A DNA stretch of 64,000 nucleotides from Cocos nucifera. Taxonomy: Eukaryota; Streptophyta; Magnoliopsida; Arecales; Arecaceae. Location of the stretch: contig QRFJ01004850.1 in NCBI GenBank assembly GCA_006176705.1, positions 33,764-97,763 of the forward strand. Reading direction: 5' to 3'. Below, one piece after another: positions 34,221-47,217 of the stretch. Below the pieces are notes generated by a model. The model searched no databases and was not told the origin of the DNA. It saw only the letters and a program-made list of their open reading frames with translations. Numbering within the stretch: the first letter of the stretch is position 1; the number at the start of each line of letters is the position of its first letter. Both the position numbers and the translations under genes were made by a program.

Positions 34221-36506
34221 TGTTAGATATGTGAGCCCTAGAAGCTAGAATTGGCTAACACTTGTAATACACATCTAAGGGCAAAATTATAATTTTGACT
34301 ATAAATAATAAAATAAGTTATTTTCTATCATAGTGTGTATTTAAAAGTGTCTGTGATATATCCCTCGAGTTAATGAAAATGATAATTCAAATTTTTAAGA
34401 GTTGAAAATTTAAGACATGAATTTTCACTATTAACTCAAAAAATGCTCTCGATCATAGGATCATCATGAGGATGATGATTGATCCGAAAGATTGGTGTAC
34501 GATCGCTTCTTTAAGATAGATGAGTCTTGAGTCTACAGTGTAGAGACATCGGAGTATGAGTATAGATACTCATTAGAGAATGAGGGCACTGAGCATGACC
34601 ACCTCGAGCAGTCATCAAAAAGTCTACCTTCTCATCAATGATTGGCACGAAGCTACAGTGGTGTGTCTGGTTCTTTGACCTGAGGTGCATCGATAGTTAA
34701 TCTTGAGGGTGTTATAGTTTGACTATACAATAACTCGATCTTCTAGCCACTCGAAACCCTGAGGTGTATGTTGGCTATAGCATATTCATTATAAAAATTG
34801 GATTGCACCAATAGGAGATCTATCTACCTCGATAGATGAGGAGCAGCACTCTGATGATCATAAGAATCAAGCCCATAAGCCCATGGCCATGGTAGAGTGA
34901 CATGGTAGAAAGAATTTCTATTAGAGTTTTCACATCAAACTTGAATCGAATGATTAATTCATATGATGAAAATTAGGGTTTGACGGGATCACCTTAACCC
35001 TAATCCGATCGAAGCTCAAGATGGAGGAACTTAATCACATAGGTAACTACACTGAGAGGTTAGTTTTCAGTTCCGATGGATTGCCACCATATGCTGCTAG
35101 GTGTCACTGGTGAATTTTGGGAGCAATTAGAATGATTTGGATAATCAATCATACTAGTTGTCTGAATCAAAAAAGTTCTGATCCATCGGAAGAAGTTTCG
35201 ATGTTAGCAATGATAGAGATCATGACATATCCCATTACCATATGGAATTAAACGTAACTGGATCATACAAATAAGAGTTTGGATCTGGATATCATCAATT
35301 GGACTAACCCAGTTCAATTGATTTGAATAAGATTCAATTAGGTTCAAAAAATCATGCTAGCACACGATTGAGCCTGATATTTTCCTTAAACAATCATTAA
35401 AAGTTATCTCGACTGAGCCAAATATGTTTGGGCTCTCCCAAGAACCTTTACTTAGTCTAACTAGAGCTTGTCCAGGTCAGAAAAGATTGTCTTAGTTTAT
35501 AAGATAAATTTGAGACAACACCTACCTTTTTTCGTCACCTGCTAAATCTTGTTCTTTGACTTTGGTCAAACGTTGACTTTTGATACTTAAACATCTGCCC
35601 ATATGTCATGCACCCATAGGAGAGTAGATGGAGCTTTGTCTCCCTACTAAAAGGAGAAAAGGGATGGGGTGCACACCTAGGGAGGCATGCATCCAAAGAG
35701 GATAAAGATTAGAGTCCCATATGGATGGGACTCTAGTTGCTTCATCCTCTCTACTTGGGTGGTGCCAAAGACTCTTCTTTGACCAGTCTTGGTGCCACCA
35801 AAGGAGGTTTGCGAGGGACTCCAATCTGATTGGATCAGATCATATTATTTCATTAATTAGATTTAGATCTGATTACATAAAGAGCCATGATTGATCGAGA
35901 TGATGTGGCACTGCATGGTGCAATAGGGTCTATATAAATCCTGTCTGTGCTCAAGATTGAGAGCTTCTACGCTTTGCCCATGCCACATAGCCTCTCTCTC
36001 TCCTTCTCCATGCCTCCTTCAAATTTTCTCTCTCCTCTCCATGCCAAAAAAGTTTTGAGCTTTAGTTTGGTGCGATCCAAGCAAGAGAAAGGCAACAAAA
36101 AAGCAAGAAGATAGCACTACTGCAAGAGACAACACCCAATCTTCAAAAGGTGTTTTGAAGATCTTCAAGATTAGATCTAAATCTGATCCTTAGAGCATAG
36201 ATTAAGAAGGAGAAGATCTCTAGATCTAGCCCAAGTGGATATCGGTAGAGGTCAGGCGCTTGTGTGGCTACATCCAGAACCTTAGGAAGACATTAGGATC
36301 ATCACAGGATAATAGGATTACCCATAACAAGATAGAATTAAAGTAGATTTAGTTTATTTTATTTTTATTTTATTTTATTAGATCAATAAAATTAGATTTG
36401 AAGAGTCTCAAATCTAATTTAGATCTAAGAGAAAATTTTTGAAATATCTCTCTTGATCTAATCAGATCTGAATGAACCTAACTCGAAAAATAGGATTTTT
36501 CCTTCA
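34221..36506 (+). repeat. 5' LTR of copia A4
   Basis: 2286 bp, TGTTAGATATG to CCTTCA. TATA box TCTATATAAAT at about 35929-35938. Confidence 0.93.
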
Positions 36507-36508
36507 AC

Positions 36509-36522
36509 TGGTATTAGAGCCA
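36509..36522 (+). promoter_or_regulatory. Primer-binding site, initiator Met-tRNA (A4)
   Basis: TGGTATTAGAGCCA, one change from the canonical site. Confidence 0.88.
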
Positions 36523-38373
36523 GGTTCTAGAATTATTTAGATCTGATTTTAGTATAATTTTGATCTGATAATTAGATGATTTCAGATATCATATTATATG
36601 TGATTAGATCTAAAATCAAAAATTAAGAAAATTAAATAATCTAGATCTAAGATGTATGAGATGCATGACTAAACTAAGAATAGAATTGCTCTACGTGTAG
36701 TCTAGGATGATCATAGTTTTAATTTGATTAAAAATAATTTTAGATCTATTTATTTACTATTTTTTAATTTTATAGATATTATAATTAGATCTAAAAGTTA
36801 AAAAAAAATTATTTAATTTTGTTCATATGAGATATGATAGATGCATGTTTAGACTAGTTGTAAAATAGTTCTACAAAGTTGTCTAGAATAAATTTAATTT
36901 GATATGATCAAATATAAATTTTATTTTTTAGATATTTATGAGATAATTTAGATCTAAAAACATGCATGATATGATACATAAGATCTATGCAAAACATATT
37001 TTTAAGTCAGATCAATTTTACATATGTGATATATATGTAGATCTAACTAGTTTTGTAGATTCATCATATTTCTAATTAAGGCGTTCCCCTTGGCCGTCCA
37101 GTCATAAAAAGAAAGAAGGGTTTAAAGGCCCTCTCCTTCCATTTGATGGAGTGTTCTTATGATTTATAGGAGTGCTGCGCGTTCGTCCTTAATCAGAAAT
37201 CAAAAACTTATTTTCTACAAAATCCTAGATCCTAAAACCCAAGAATTTTATTTACATGTTTTGTTTATGTACCCTAAACTTAATTAAAAACTAAGATTAT
37301 GAAATAATTAAGTGTAAAATTAAGAATTTTAGATTTAAGACATATTCATAAAATTGGGTTCGGACTTGGGTAGCTCAATTAGGTTTAGCGGTTGATCAAA
37401 CCAAATCAAGAGTCGGTTGGATGGGATCAAGAGTGCTTAAATTGACCAGCCTAATAGGATTAAGTCTGGGTCAAGGTCGAGTCATATGAATGATCGTTCA
37501 AGTCAAGACCTAATTAGGATCAGAGATTAGAGTACGGATTATAGGCTAACCCAATTAGTTCTGGCTCAATAATTTGGTGTCTAAGGTACATTTGGTAGAT
37601 ACGACCGACTCATTTTTAATTGGAAGCTACTCGACTCGAATGCATTCTTGTCGAGTTAATGGCATATCTCTTCCATCGATCTCACTTACCTGGCCATATT
37701 TGTTGGCTCAGTCCTGATCTAAGGGGGCTAATAATCCAAGCTAACCCATGCCACTAGGTTAGTCATAATAGTTATGACTATGTCAAGTTTAAAGAGATCT
37801 AAATCAAATCTCTCAAAAAAAATATTAAGTCTAAGGTCTTCCACCATTGTAGATATGCGAGCCTTTTCTAGGGTTGATTATTTTTGGCTGGTCACAGTGG
37901 TTCAATTGTACCAGAAAGATGCAACCATGTCTATTAGGTATTGGATGCTATGGCCTGAAAGATGGATTGGGCTCAATATTCTAGATATGATGAGAGACCC
38001 AATTAGGAATCTAATCTATGCAAATAGTGGGTCTGACTTAACTAAGAAGTGAATCAATATTCTGGGCTTGGTGAGATTCATGAATTAGAGATCAAGCATG
38101 GGTGCACCATGATTAAAGAATCATTAGATAAGAGTTGTTCACTCATTAGCTAACCCATCACCAATAACAGTTAGGTGAGGTGATGAGTCAGTTGGTGGGA
38201 CTGCACCACTCACTAAAAATCATTAATTATGAAGATTTTTACATCTCTACAGAGGAAGTATAGGAATTCAAAAAAATAGTGGGAGCTAATTTATTTAAAA
38301 ATCAAAATTCTAAATAAATTGATCAAGTCTTAATTATAAAATCTAACTAGAAACTTTGACTCTCTATGGAAAA
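36523..38373 (+). other. Untranslated leader of copia A4
   Basis: 1.85 kb with no convincing coding frame (a 92-codon open stretch at 37774-38052 is not shared by the other copies). It contains the conserved hairpin at 37069-37199. Confidence 0.8.
37069..37199 (+). other. Conserved leader hairpin, A4 copy
   Basis: Arms TTTCTAATTAAGG and CCTTAATCAGAAA, 131 nt, same position as in A1, A2 and A3. One arm base has changed (G to A). Confidence 0.7.
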
Positions 38374-39146
38374 ATGTCTGCATACAACCCACTAGCCCAT
38401 ATCCTGGACGCCCATAGACTGACCAGACCTAATTACAATGATGGGCTCTAGAACTTGAAAGTTATTTTGGATTTTGAGAAGTTAACTCATGTATTGGATC
38501 AGGATCCCCTCACCTTACCAGTCCATCCGCCCGTAGAACAGAGAGCGTCTCTTGACAAATGGATGGATGAAGATAACAAGGTTAGATACTATATGTTGGG
38601 CTCAATGTCCGATGAGCTTCAGCACCAACAGGAAGATATCAAGACTGTCCATCAAATATTGGCTCACCTACAAGAATTATTTGGTGAACAAAGTCACGCA
38701 GCTAAGTATCAGATCACTAAACGACTTTTTAAGGCTAAAATGCATGATGGTCAGTCAGCCCAAGATCATTATCTGATGATGATCAAGGACTTGGAAGAGC
38801 TTGAGAAGCTTGGAGTGAAGTTAGATCAGGATCTGTAGAATGACATAATTCTGCAATCCTTGACTGATGTGTATAGGTAGTTCATCATGAACTACCATAT
38901 GCATAAACTTCAGAGTACTCTAGCCAAACTTATGAACATGCTGGTTACTACTGAGCTTTCTGTGAAAGGTTCTAAAGGCTCAGTACTTGCTATGGAATGG
39001 ACTTCTTCCAAGAGTAAGTCTTTCGGAAAGAAGAAGAAGTCTATGAAAAGGCAAAAGATGGAAGATGGAAAGAAGAAGAAGACAGAGCTAAAGAAGAAGG
39101 CTGCTAAAAAAGAAAAGTATTTCCATTGTAACATAGACGGCCACTG
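38374..39146 (+). pseudogene. gag: gag of copia A4 (with stops)
   Basis: Start ATG 38374 (MSAYNPLAHIL). The frame continues through LTHVLDQDPLTLP, YYMLGSMSDELQHQQEDI, AKYQITKRLFKAKMHDGQSAQDHY and the lysine-rich tract (KKKSMKRQKMEDGKKKKTELKKKAAKKEK). Stops occur at the early WLQ position (reads L-stop near 38450), at 38836 and at 38878. In the zinc knuckle the first Cys has become Tyr and the Trp codon after GH is a stop, so RNA binding would be lost. It is the same family as the A3 gag. Confidence 0.88.
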
Positions 39147-39149
39147 AAA

Positions 39150-40560
39150 GTGGAACTACTCTATATACCTAGCCATCCTGAAGAATAAGAAGGAGACTGG
39201 TCCTTCTAGAGGTATACTCGTTATTGAATCTAACCTTATGATTTCTTCTGCATCCAGTTGGATGCTTGACTCTAGTTCTAGTGCTCATTTATGCACTCCC
39301 ATGTAGTATCTTAAGGATAGCAGGAGGCTGAGGGATGGTGAGATGATCCTATGCATCGAAAATGGAGCAAGGGTTGCTACTGTGGCCGTGGGAACCTACC
39401 CTCTTCGACTACCGTCTGGCTTAGATTTAGTACTTAGGGATTGTTACTATGTGCATGATGCAAGTAGAAATTTGATTTCTGTTTCATGTTTAGCACAAGG
39501 CTATGTGATTAGTTTTCTTAAGGACCATTGTAATATTCTTTATGAAAGAAATAAAATTGCAAGTGGTTTCCACATTAATGGTCTCTATCAGTTACATATT
39601 GATGTATCTATCTTTAATTTTGAGTAAAATATGAATGCCATAAAATCAAAATGACCTAGGGATAGTCCAATTGATAGGTACCTATGGCACCTAAGGCTAG
39701 ATCATATAGTAGAAGATAGGATTAACAAATTGATTAAAATCGAGCTATTGAGTCCGTTGACTTTTGAATCATATCTAATTTATGAATCATGTCTTTATGG
39801 CAAAATGACTAAGCTCTCTTTTATGGGATATGGGAAAAGGGCTACAGATCTACTTGCTCTAGTACATACTGATGTGTGCGGCCCATTTGATGTGTAGGCT
39901 AGAGGCAACTTTGTATACTTCATAACCTTTATTGATGATTTATCTCGATATGGGTACATGTATCTTATGAGACACAAGTCTGAAGCCTTTGAAAAGTTCA
40001 AAAAATTTAAATATGAAGTAGAAAAGTAAACTAAAAAATCCATTAAGGTTCTTCGATCAGATCAAGGAGGTGAATATCTTAGTCGGAAATTTCTTGACTA
40101 TCTTAAGCAAAATGACATAATCTTTCAATGGACTCTACTTGGAACACCTCAACTCAATGAGGTTTCAGAATGGAGGAACCGATCCTATTAGATATGGTTC
40201 GATCCATGATGAGCTTCACAGACCTTCCTAATTTTTTTTAGGAACATAGTCTGTTAACTGCTACATATATACTGAATAGGGTTTCCTCTAAAATCGTTCC
40301 TACCACAGCATATGAGATATGGCATGGTAAGAAACCAAGTTTGAGTCATCTCAAAATTTGGGGTTGTCTAGCTCATGTCAAAAGACAACAAGTAGATAAG
40401 TTAGAGTATAGGTCCTTTAAAGCTCGATTTATAGGATATCCTAAAGAGTCATTAGGATATTATTTCTATATTCCAGAAAACCACAATGTGATTGTGAGTC
40501 GGCATGCCATCTTTCTTGAAAAATAGTTTATTCAAGATAGCGGCATTGGAAAGCAGATCA
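39150..40560 (+). pseudogene. pol: Protease and integrase of copia A4
   Basis: The protease at about 39240-39430 reads SWMLDSSSSAHLC, so the catalytic D-S-G is D-S-S here. Frame 39343-39627 covers the rest of the protease and linker (RNLISVSCLAQGY, then NGLYQLHIDV). The pre-integrase finger and integrase core follow at about 39670-40190, with HTDVCGPF, FIDDLSRYGYMYLM and RSDQGGEYLSRKF but stops at 39895, 40027 and later. Frame 40341-40526 holds the integrase end (KRQQVDKLEYRSFKARFIGYPKES). Frame 39343 and frame 40341 differ, so at least one indel lies between. Confidence 0.85.
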
Positions 40561-41696
40561 AGTTTGAGGAGAAAGTCACATAAGAGCAACGAGCTAACGA
40601 CCCCATGGAACCATTCAGGTTGAGCTAATACAATCACTACCTCCTCCACCTTGTAGATCGAAAAGGATTTTTCGTCCCCTTGAGAGGTACTTAGGTACTA
40701 TTTCAGAGAAAGTAGAGAAAATGTTTCTCGTAGGTAATGGGGTTCATGGTGATGATCCCAAAACCTATGATGAGACAATATCAGATATCGACTCTAAGAA
40801 ATGGTTAGAGGCAATAAAGTCAAAAATTGACTCGATGCACTCAAACCAAATCTGGACCTTGGTAGATCCACCAGAAGGTATAGTACCTATTGGGTGTAAA
40901 TGGATCTACAAGAGAAAGATTGGTGTAGATGGGAATGCGGAGACATTCAAAGCTAGATTAGTGGCAAAAGGATATAGTTGACTATCAGGATACCTTTTCA
41001 CTAGTAGCTATGTTAAAGTCCATCCGCACATTGCTTGCTATTGCAGTCTATTTCGATTATGAAATATGACAAATGAATGTGAAAATGGCATTCTTAAATG
41101 GATACCTTGAGGAAGATATCTATATGGAATAGCTGCTAGGTTTCACATCTAGTGATGTTGATCATAAAGTATGCAAGCTGCAAAGGTCTATATATGGACT
41201 TAAGCAAGCATCTCGAAGCTGGAATACTCATTTTAATGATGTGATTAAATTATTTGATTTCATAAAAAATGAGGAGAATCCTTGTGTTTTCAAAAAAGTC
41301 AATGGGAGTGCTATTGTCTTCCTCGTACTGTACATGGATGATATCCTTCTTATTGGGAATGACATTCCCATGTTGACCATAGTTAAAATGTGGTTATCAA
41401 AAGAATTCTCCATAAAAGATCTAGGAGAAGCATCTTTCATTCTAGGAATTAAGGTCTATAAAGATAGATCGAGTAGGATGCTAGGTCTTTCACAGAAGAT
41501 GTACATAGAGGAAGTGCTAAAGAGGTTTAGCATGAAAAACTCTAAAAGGAGTTTCATACCCTCTAGACATGGCATTCATCTCTCCAAGAAGATGTGCCCT
41601 AGCACACCTGAGGAGATAGAATGCATGAGCATGATCCCTTATGCTTCAGCAATAGGGAGCCTCATGATGCCATGTTATGTACATGATCTGATATAG
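40561..41696 (+). pseudogene. pol: Reverse transcriptase of copia A4
   Basis: The linker (SLPPPPCR-like) leads to frame 40721-40981 with DDPKTYDETISDIDSKKWLEAI and IVPIGCKWIYKRKIGVDG. About seven codons after VAKGYS are missing compared with A3 (REGI) and a frame change follows. The MDVKTAFLNGYLEED block reads MNVKMAFLNGYLEED, with nearby stops. Frame 41241-41696 carries LYMDDILLIGND, where the catalytic YVDD has become YMDD, then KDLGEASFILGIKV and MYIEEVLKRFSM. Confidence 0.88.
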
Positions 41697-42306
41697 CCCA
41701 TGCTGTGAGTGTCATGAGCAGATATCAATCAAATCTAGGCGAAGAACACTGGACATTTGTGAAATGTATCCTTAAGTACTTGATAAGAACTAAGGATATG
41801 TTGTTGGTTTTAATGGAGAACTCCAAGTCCAGGAGCATACAGACTTAGATTTTATATCAGATATAGATGATCGAAAGTCAATATCTAGGAGTCTGTTTGT
41901 GTATAATGGTGCTGCTGTCAGTTGGAAGAGTTTCAAGCAAATAGTGATAGCAGATTCCACCATTGAAGCAGAGTACATCGCTGTCTTAGAAGCTGCGAAG
42001 GAGGCATTCTAGTACAAGAAATTCATCATAGAAATTGGAGTGATGCCATCAGATGCCATTCCTCTCTATTGCGACAATAATGGCACCATAGCCCTTTCTA
42101 AGGAGCCGAGGTCTCATCAGAAATCTAAGCACATCAAGCGGCGATATCACTTCATCCGCGATTACCTTGAGAAGGGTTATGTCGAGGTCAAGAGAGTCAA
42201 CTCTGCAGATAATGCAGCACATCCACTCACAAAGCCGTTGGGCCAGTAGAAGATCGAAACCCACCTTGAGAAGATGGGACTTAGAATTATAGCCAATTGG
42301 CTTTAG
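41690..42306 (+). pseudogene. pol: RNase H of copia A4
   Basis: Continues RT with the DLI-stop-like DPDIAHAVSV region (stop at 41694), then DRKSISRSLFVYN, an ADSTIEAEYIA segment, and the open frame 42040-42249 with YCDNNGTIALSKEP, SHQKSKHIKRRYHFIRDYLE and HPLTKPLG. A stop interrupts QQKIE at 42247; homology runs to the LQ-like end at about 42306. Catalytic acidic positions can be seen but frame changes separate them. Confidence 0.85.
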
Positions 42307-42307
42307 A

Positions 42308-42320
42308 TCAAGTGGGAATT
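42308..42320 (+). promoter_or_regulatory. Polypurine tract of copia A4
   Basis: TCAAGTGGGAATT directly before the 3' LTR. Confidence 0.78.
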
Positions 42321-44595
42321 TGTTAGATATGTATGCCCTAGAAGCCAGAATTGGCTAACACTTGTAATACACATCTAAGGGCAAAATTATAATTTTGACT
42401 ATAAATAATAAAATGGGTTATTTTCTATCATAGTATGTATTTGAAACTATCTGTGATACATTCCTTGAGTTAATGGAAATGATAGTTCATATTTTCAAGA
42501 GTTAAAAATTTAAGACATGAATTTTCATTATTAACCCATAATATGCTCCCGACCGTAGGATCATAATGAGGATGGTGATTGATCCAGAAGGTTGGTATAT
42601 GATCGCTTCTTTAGGATAGATGAGTCTTGAGTCTATGGTGTAGAGACACCAAAGCTAGACTACAGGTACTCGTTAGAGAACGAGGGCACTGAGCATGACC
42701 ACCTCGAGCAGTCATAAGAAAATCTACCTTCTCATCAATGACTGGCTCGAAGCTATAGTGGTATGTCTGGTTCTTTGACCTGAGGTGCATCGGCAGTTCA
42801 TCTTGAGGGTGTTATAGTTTGACTATACGATAACTCGATCTCCTAGCCATTCGAAACCCTGAGGTGTATGTTGGCTATAGCATGTTCATTGTAGGAATAG
42901 GATTGCACCAATAGGGGATCTATCTACCTCGATAGATAAGGAGCAGCCCTATGATGATCATGAGAATCAAGTCCATAAGCCCATGGCCATGGTAGAGTGA
43001 AATGATAGAAAGAGTTTCTATTAGAGTTTTCGTATCGGACTTGAATCGAATGATTAATTCATATGACAGAAATTAAGGTTTAACGAGATCACCTTAACCC
43101 TAATCCGATCAGGGCTCAAGATGGAGGAACTTAATCATATAAGTAACTACACTGAGAGGTTTGTTTTTAGTTCTGATGGATTGCCATCATATGCTGCTTG
43201 GTGTCACTGATGAATTTTGAGAGCAATTAGAATGATTTGGATGATCAATCACTAGTTGTCTGAATCAGAAAAGTTCTGATCCATCGGAAGGTGTTTCGAT
43301 GATGGCAATGATAAAGATTATGACATATCCTATTACCATACAGAACTGAACATAACTAAATCATACAAATAAGGGTTTGGATCTGAATATCATCAATTGG
43401 ACTAACCCAGTTCAATTGATTTGAATAAGATTCAATTAGGTTCAAGGAAATCGTGCTAGCACACGATTGAGCCTGATATTCTCCTTCAACAATCATTAAA
43501 TGTTGTCTCGACTGAGCCAAATGTATTTGGACTCACTCAAGAATCTTTACTTAATCTGACTGAAGCTTGTCCAGGTTAGAAAAGAATTCTCTTAATTTAT
43601 AAAATAAATTTAAGATAATACCTGCCATTTTCCATCACCTGCTAAACCTTGATCTTTGACTTTGGTCCAATGTTGACTTTTGACACTTAGACATCTGCCC
43701 ATGTGTCATGCACCCATAGGAAAGTAGATGGGACTTTGTCCCTCTGCTAAAAGGAGGAAAGGGAGGGGGTGCATGCCTAGGGAGGCATGCACCCAAAGAG
43801 GATAAAGATTGGAGTCCCATACGGATGGGACTCTAATTGCTTCATCCTCTCTACTTGGGTGCCACCAAAGACTCTTCTTTGACTAGTCTTAGCACCACCT
43901 AAGGAGGTTTGTGAGGGACTCTAATCTAATTGGATCAGATGATGTCATCCCACAAATCAGATTTAAATCTGATTGCATGAAGAGCCATGATTGGCCAGGA
44001 TGATGTGGCACTGCATGGCACAGCAGGGTCTATATAAACCCTATCTGTGCCAAATATTGAGAGCTTCTGCCCTTTGCCCATGCCACATAACCCCTCTCTC
44101 TCCTTCTCCATGCCTCCTTCAGATTCTCTCTCTCCTCTCCACATCCAAAAATTTTTGGGCTTCAGTTTGGTGCGATCCAAGTAAGAGAAAGGTGACAAGA
44201 AAGCAAGAAGGTAGCCCTGCTACAAGAGACAACACCCAATCTTCAAAAGATATTTTGAAGATCTTCAAGATTAGATCCAAATCTGATCCTTAGAGCACAG
44301 ATTGAGAAGGAGAAGATCTCCAGATCCAACCTGAGTGGATATCGGTAGAGGCCAAATGCTTACGTGGCTACATCTAGAACCTCAGAAAAACATTGAGATC
44401 ATCATAGGGTTATAGAATTACCCATAACAAGATAGAATTAAATTAGATTCAATTTATTTTATTTTATCATATCAATAAAATTAGATCTGAAGAGTCTCAG
44501 ATCTGATTTGGATCTAAGAGAAAATTTTTAAAATATTTCTCTTGATCTAATCAGATCTGAACAAATCTGACCTGGGAAACAGGGTTTTCCCTTCA
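42321..44595 (+). repeat. 3' LTR of copia A4
   Basis: 2275 bp, TGTTAGATATG to CCCTTCA, followed by CTCTC. TATA box at about 44030-44037. Confidence 0.93.
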
Positions 44596-44715
44596 CTCTC
44601 TCTAGAGCTTCTTCAAGAACCTAGGGCAACAACACTAGAAAGAAGAGGGAAGAAAGATTGAGGGAGAAAAGATCTATATTCACTTCTTCTTTGAAACCCT
44701 AATACAACCAATGTA

Positions 44716-44727
44716 TTTATATATAGC
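44716..44727 (-). promoter_or_regulatory. TATA box of the element C LTR, copy 1
   Basis: On minus GGCTATATATAAATACAT; copy 2 has GTATAAATAC at 60041-60050. Confidence 0.5.
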
Positions 44728-45357
44728 CATTAGGCCAGACCAAAAACTTTCCTGCCTAACCCAATCCATGAAAGCACTCACCGAGCCTATGTATACCCAT
44801 GTCTCCCATGCTCTCATCCCCTTGATCTAAACCCAATCCATACATGAGTTAACCCCCTTAAGACATCTCAAACCAGGCCTTAAGTCTCCTAAGATAAGTT
44901 CCTATCCTACCCCCAAACAAAACCTCGTGTAGCTCTACTCGTGGATTGAGCCAACTCAGTCTCAGCACTGAGCTGGCTAACTTGAGATTGGATCAGCTTA
45001 GTTTCAGACTGAGCCAATCCAGTTACATGCCAGCCTGTAATCCCAAATGCACTTCTCTCTATTTGGCCTATGCATTGAGACTTAGCCAACCCAGTCCTAG
45101 ACTGAGCTGGCTAATCTGCAAAAAAGTCCTTTTCTACAGTCTTCATGCTTCGGCTTTGGTTTCTTACTCCACCTTATGTTTTAGATCTCCAAAGCACCAA
45201 CCAAGCCCCTCAAGACCCTCAACACCTAGACCTTGAGCCCATAGAGGGCTAAACATCACCTCCATCCTAGGATAACTCCTGCTTTAGTCTCCTCAGAGCC
45301 AACACCCTAGCTCCTCCTGTGGTCTTTCAAGGCTTTGGAGCACCATAAATCCTCACA

Positions 45358-45370
45358 ATCTCCATCTTGG
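45358..45370 (-). promoter_or_regulatory. Polypurine tract of element C
   Basis: On minus CCAAGATGGAGAT directly before TGTGAGG, the LTR start; typical copia tract form. Confidence 0.7.
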
Positions 45371-47217
45371 TGCTTCCAAGCCTTGGTAAAACCTTAGGAA
45401 TGCTCTCTTGCACGATCCCGCTATCGCTGCACACCTTGATAGTCTATTATGAAAACATCACCTCTGCCATTCCTCTTCAGCTGTTGTGCACCCTTAAGGC
45501 CTTTGGGATGACCACCTTCAAAGCTGAAGTCTTGGCTTGCTTCTCAGCACCATCTTAGAATTATAGGATTCCTTCTGCTTAGCAGCTGCATCACCTTCCC
45601 TAGACTTTCCTAGAGAACCTACAGCATTCCTATACTAGCAGATGCTGTACTATCTGACATGATCTCCTTAGAACTATGCCTATCCATCTACATATGCCGC
45701 TCCATCTGAAACTATGCATCACCGATGCTGGTGCTAGAATATCGATCCTCCTGCACCTCTCCACTCTAAACTCATGCCAAATTTTTTTTCCACTTATGAA
45801 GCTATCATCCGAAGCTCCACCAATACCTTCAGAACCCATAGACACCTCTAAAACATATAGGAGCTCATCCAACTCCTCTAAATTCAATGACTGAATCCTA
45901 GGAAATTCCATCCTAGCCTTCTCCTCTTCTGTCCCTACACCAACCATCACTTCAGTTGCACCCGGAGGAACTACAACACAAATCTCATCCTGGGCTCAAA
46001 CCCATCTATCTCATCATAAGGCTCCTCAGACTTCTTGGCTCTTCCTAAGACCTACTTCTGATCATTCTAAGATGCTTCCTGACACTCTCTGCTGAGATAC
46101 CTTCCTCGGCTACTGCTTCGTTGAGCCTCTCTCAACCTTGTTCCTCCGAACAAACACTACTATAGCACTCCAGCACTCCCTACCTCATCTCGACACCGCC
46201 TTCTCATAGGTATCCAGGTCCTCTTTTGTTATACATAAACCATCCTCCACCTGAACTACGACTCTTCCTGATGCTCCTATAGAAGATACCTGATCCAAGA
46301 TACTCTCGACTGTTGGATGTCCCTAGCACTCCTAGAGAAGCCCTGGCTCTCCTTGAGGCCTGCTTCAGGTCTTCCTAAGATGCTCTTGACACTCTCTATT
46401 GAGATAGCTCCTTCGGTTGCTGCACTATCGAGCCTCTCTCAGCCCCTATGCCTTCAGAGTAGCGCTACTGCAGCACTCCAGTACTTTCTGACTCATCTCT
46501 ACACCACTCTACAGTCACCCAACCCTAAACTGATGGACCTCCATGGATCATCCATCTCCATCACCCCTAAGGCTCCATAAATTCATGCTCTGATCAAACT
46601 GCTGAATACATTTTTGAGTACTTCCTTGCCTTCCTGCAATGGAAGGATGTATAGTCGCTTCTTCAGCCTTCCTTCGACCATTACCCCTTGAAAAATCTCT
46701 CTTCAGCCATCAACTGCCCCATACTATCCATCTTATTAGAGAAGCCTAATGCTTTCTATTGAGACACCTTCCTTGGCTGCTGCACTACCGAGCCTCTCTT
46801 AGCCCTGCATGTCTAGGAAAATGCTATTGCAGCACTCCGATGCTTCCTGCCTATCACATGTCATACATCCCGGCCTTTCCTCCAAGATCGATCAGCAAAT
46901 CATGCACGCAAACCTTCCACCCTGGAAAAAATCTTTCTCGTTAATCCTCTCAACCTCTACCTTCAACCTATTGCTCCCAGTTGGCCAAACCACAGCAATA
47001 ACAAAGGTAGATCTAAAACATACCATAAAATACTCATGCAAATTCTTAATTTCATCTTGTATGACTTCTTCTTCTCCTTCATGCACCATCAGGCTCTGAT
47101 ACACAAACCATAGGTATCCAGATCCTCATAGGTATTCGGATCTTCTCTTGCTATACACAAACCATCCTCCATCTGAATCGTGACTCTTCCTGATGCTTTC
47201 TAGCTTTGATACCAAAT
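45371..47217 (-). other. Internal region of element C
   Basis: 1.85 kb with no recognisable retroelement protein. Short minus frames exist (46892-47104, 70 codons, with RLKVEVERINEKDFFQGG; and 45630-45950, 106 codons, acidic start); I do not recognise them. The first could be a distant remnant of a nucleic-acid-binding gag-like protein, but this is weak. Degenerate repeated modules fill 46070-47202. Confidence 0.5.
46070..47202. repeat. Degenerate repeats inside element C
   Basis: A module beginning near ACACTCTCTRYTGAGAT and including CTACYGAGCCTCTCT occurs near 46081, 46390 and 46755. A second module (GGTATCCAG, then ACCATCCTCC, then CTTCCTGATGCT) occurs at 46206-46272 and 47110-47202. This implies an older duplication of roughly 900 bp with inner copies. 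Confidence 0.65.

Larger units (their letters stand above)
34221..44595 (+). mobile_element. Copia element A4, full length
   Basis: The only complete, uninterrupted family-A element here: 10.4 kb, LTRs 34221-36506 and 42321-44595, primer site, leader, gag-pol, polypurine tract. A perfect target duplication CTCTC lies at 34216-34220 and 44596-44600. It inserted into the LTR of element C. All reading frames contain stops or shifts, so it cannot move by itself, but its LTRs and signals are intact. Confidence 0.95.
34022..45357 (-). repeat. LTR of element C, copy 1, split by copia A4
   Basis: Parts 34022-34220 and 44601-45357, together about 956 bp. The right end reads TGTGAGGATTTATGG on minus, directly after the tract CCAAGATGGAGAT. 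The left terminus is TA instead of TG. The uninterrupted equivalent of the A4 entry site is in copy 2 near 59930. Confidence 0.78.

Noticed and set aside
37774..38052. 92-codon frame in the A4 leader
   Set aside because: Not open in the A1, A2 or A3 leaders and without motifs; chance open frame.
45630..45950. 106-codon minus frame as a gene
   Set aside because: No recognisable domain, repeat-rich surroundings in a non-autonomous element, and competing frames on the other strand.
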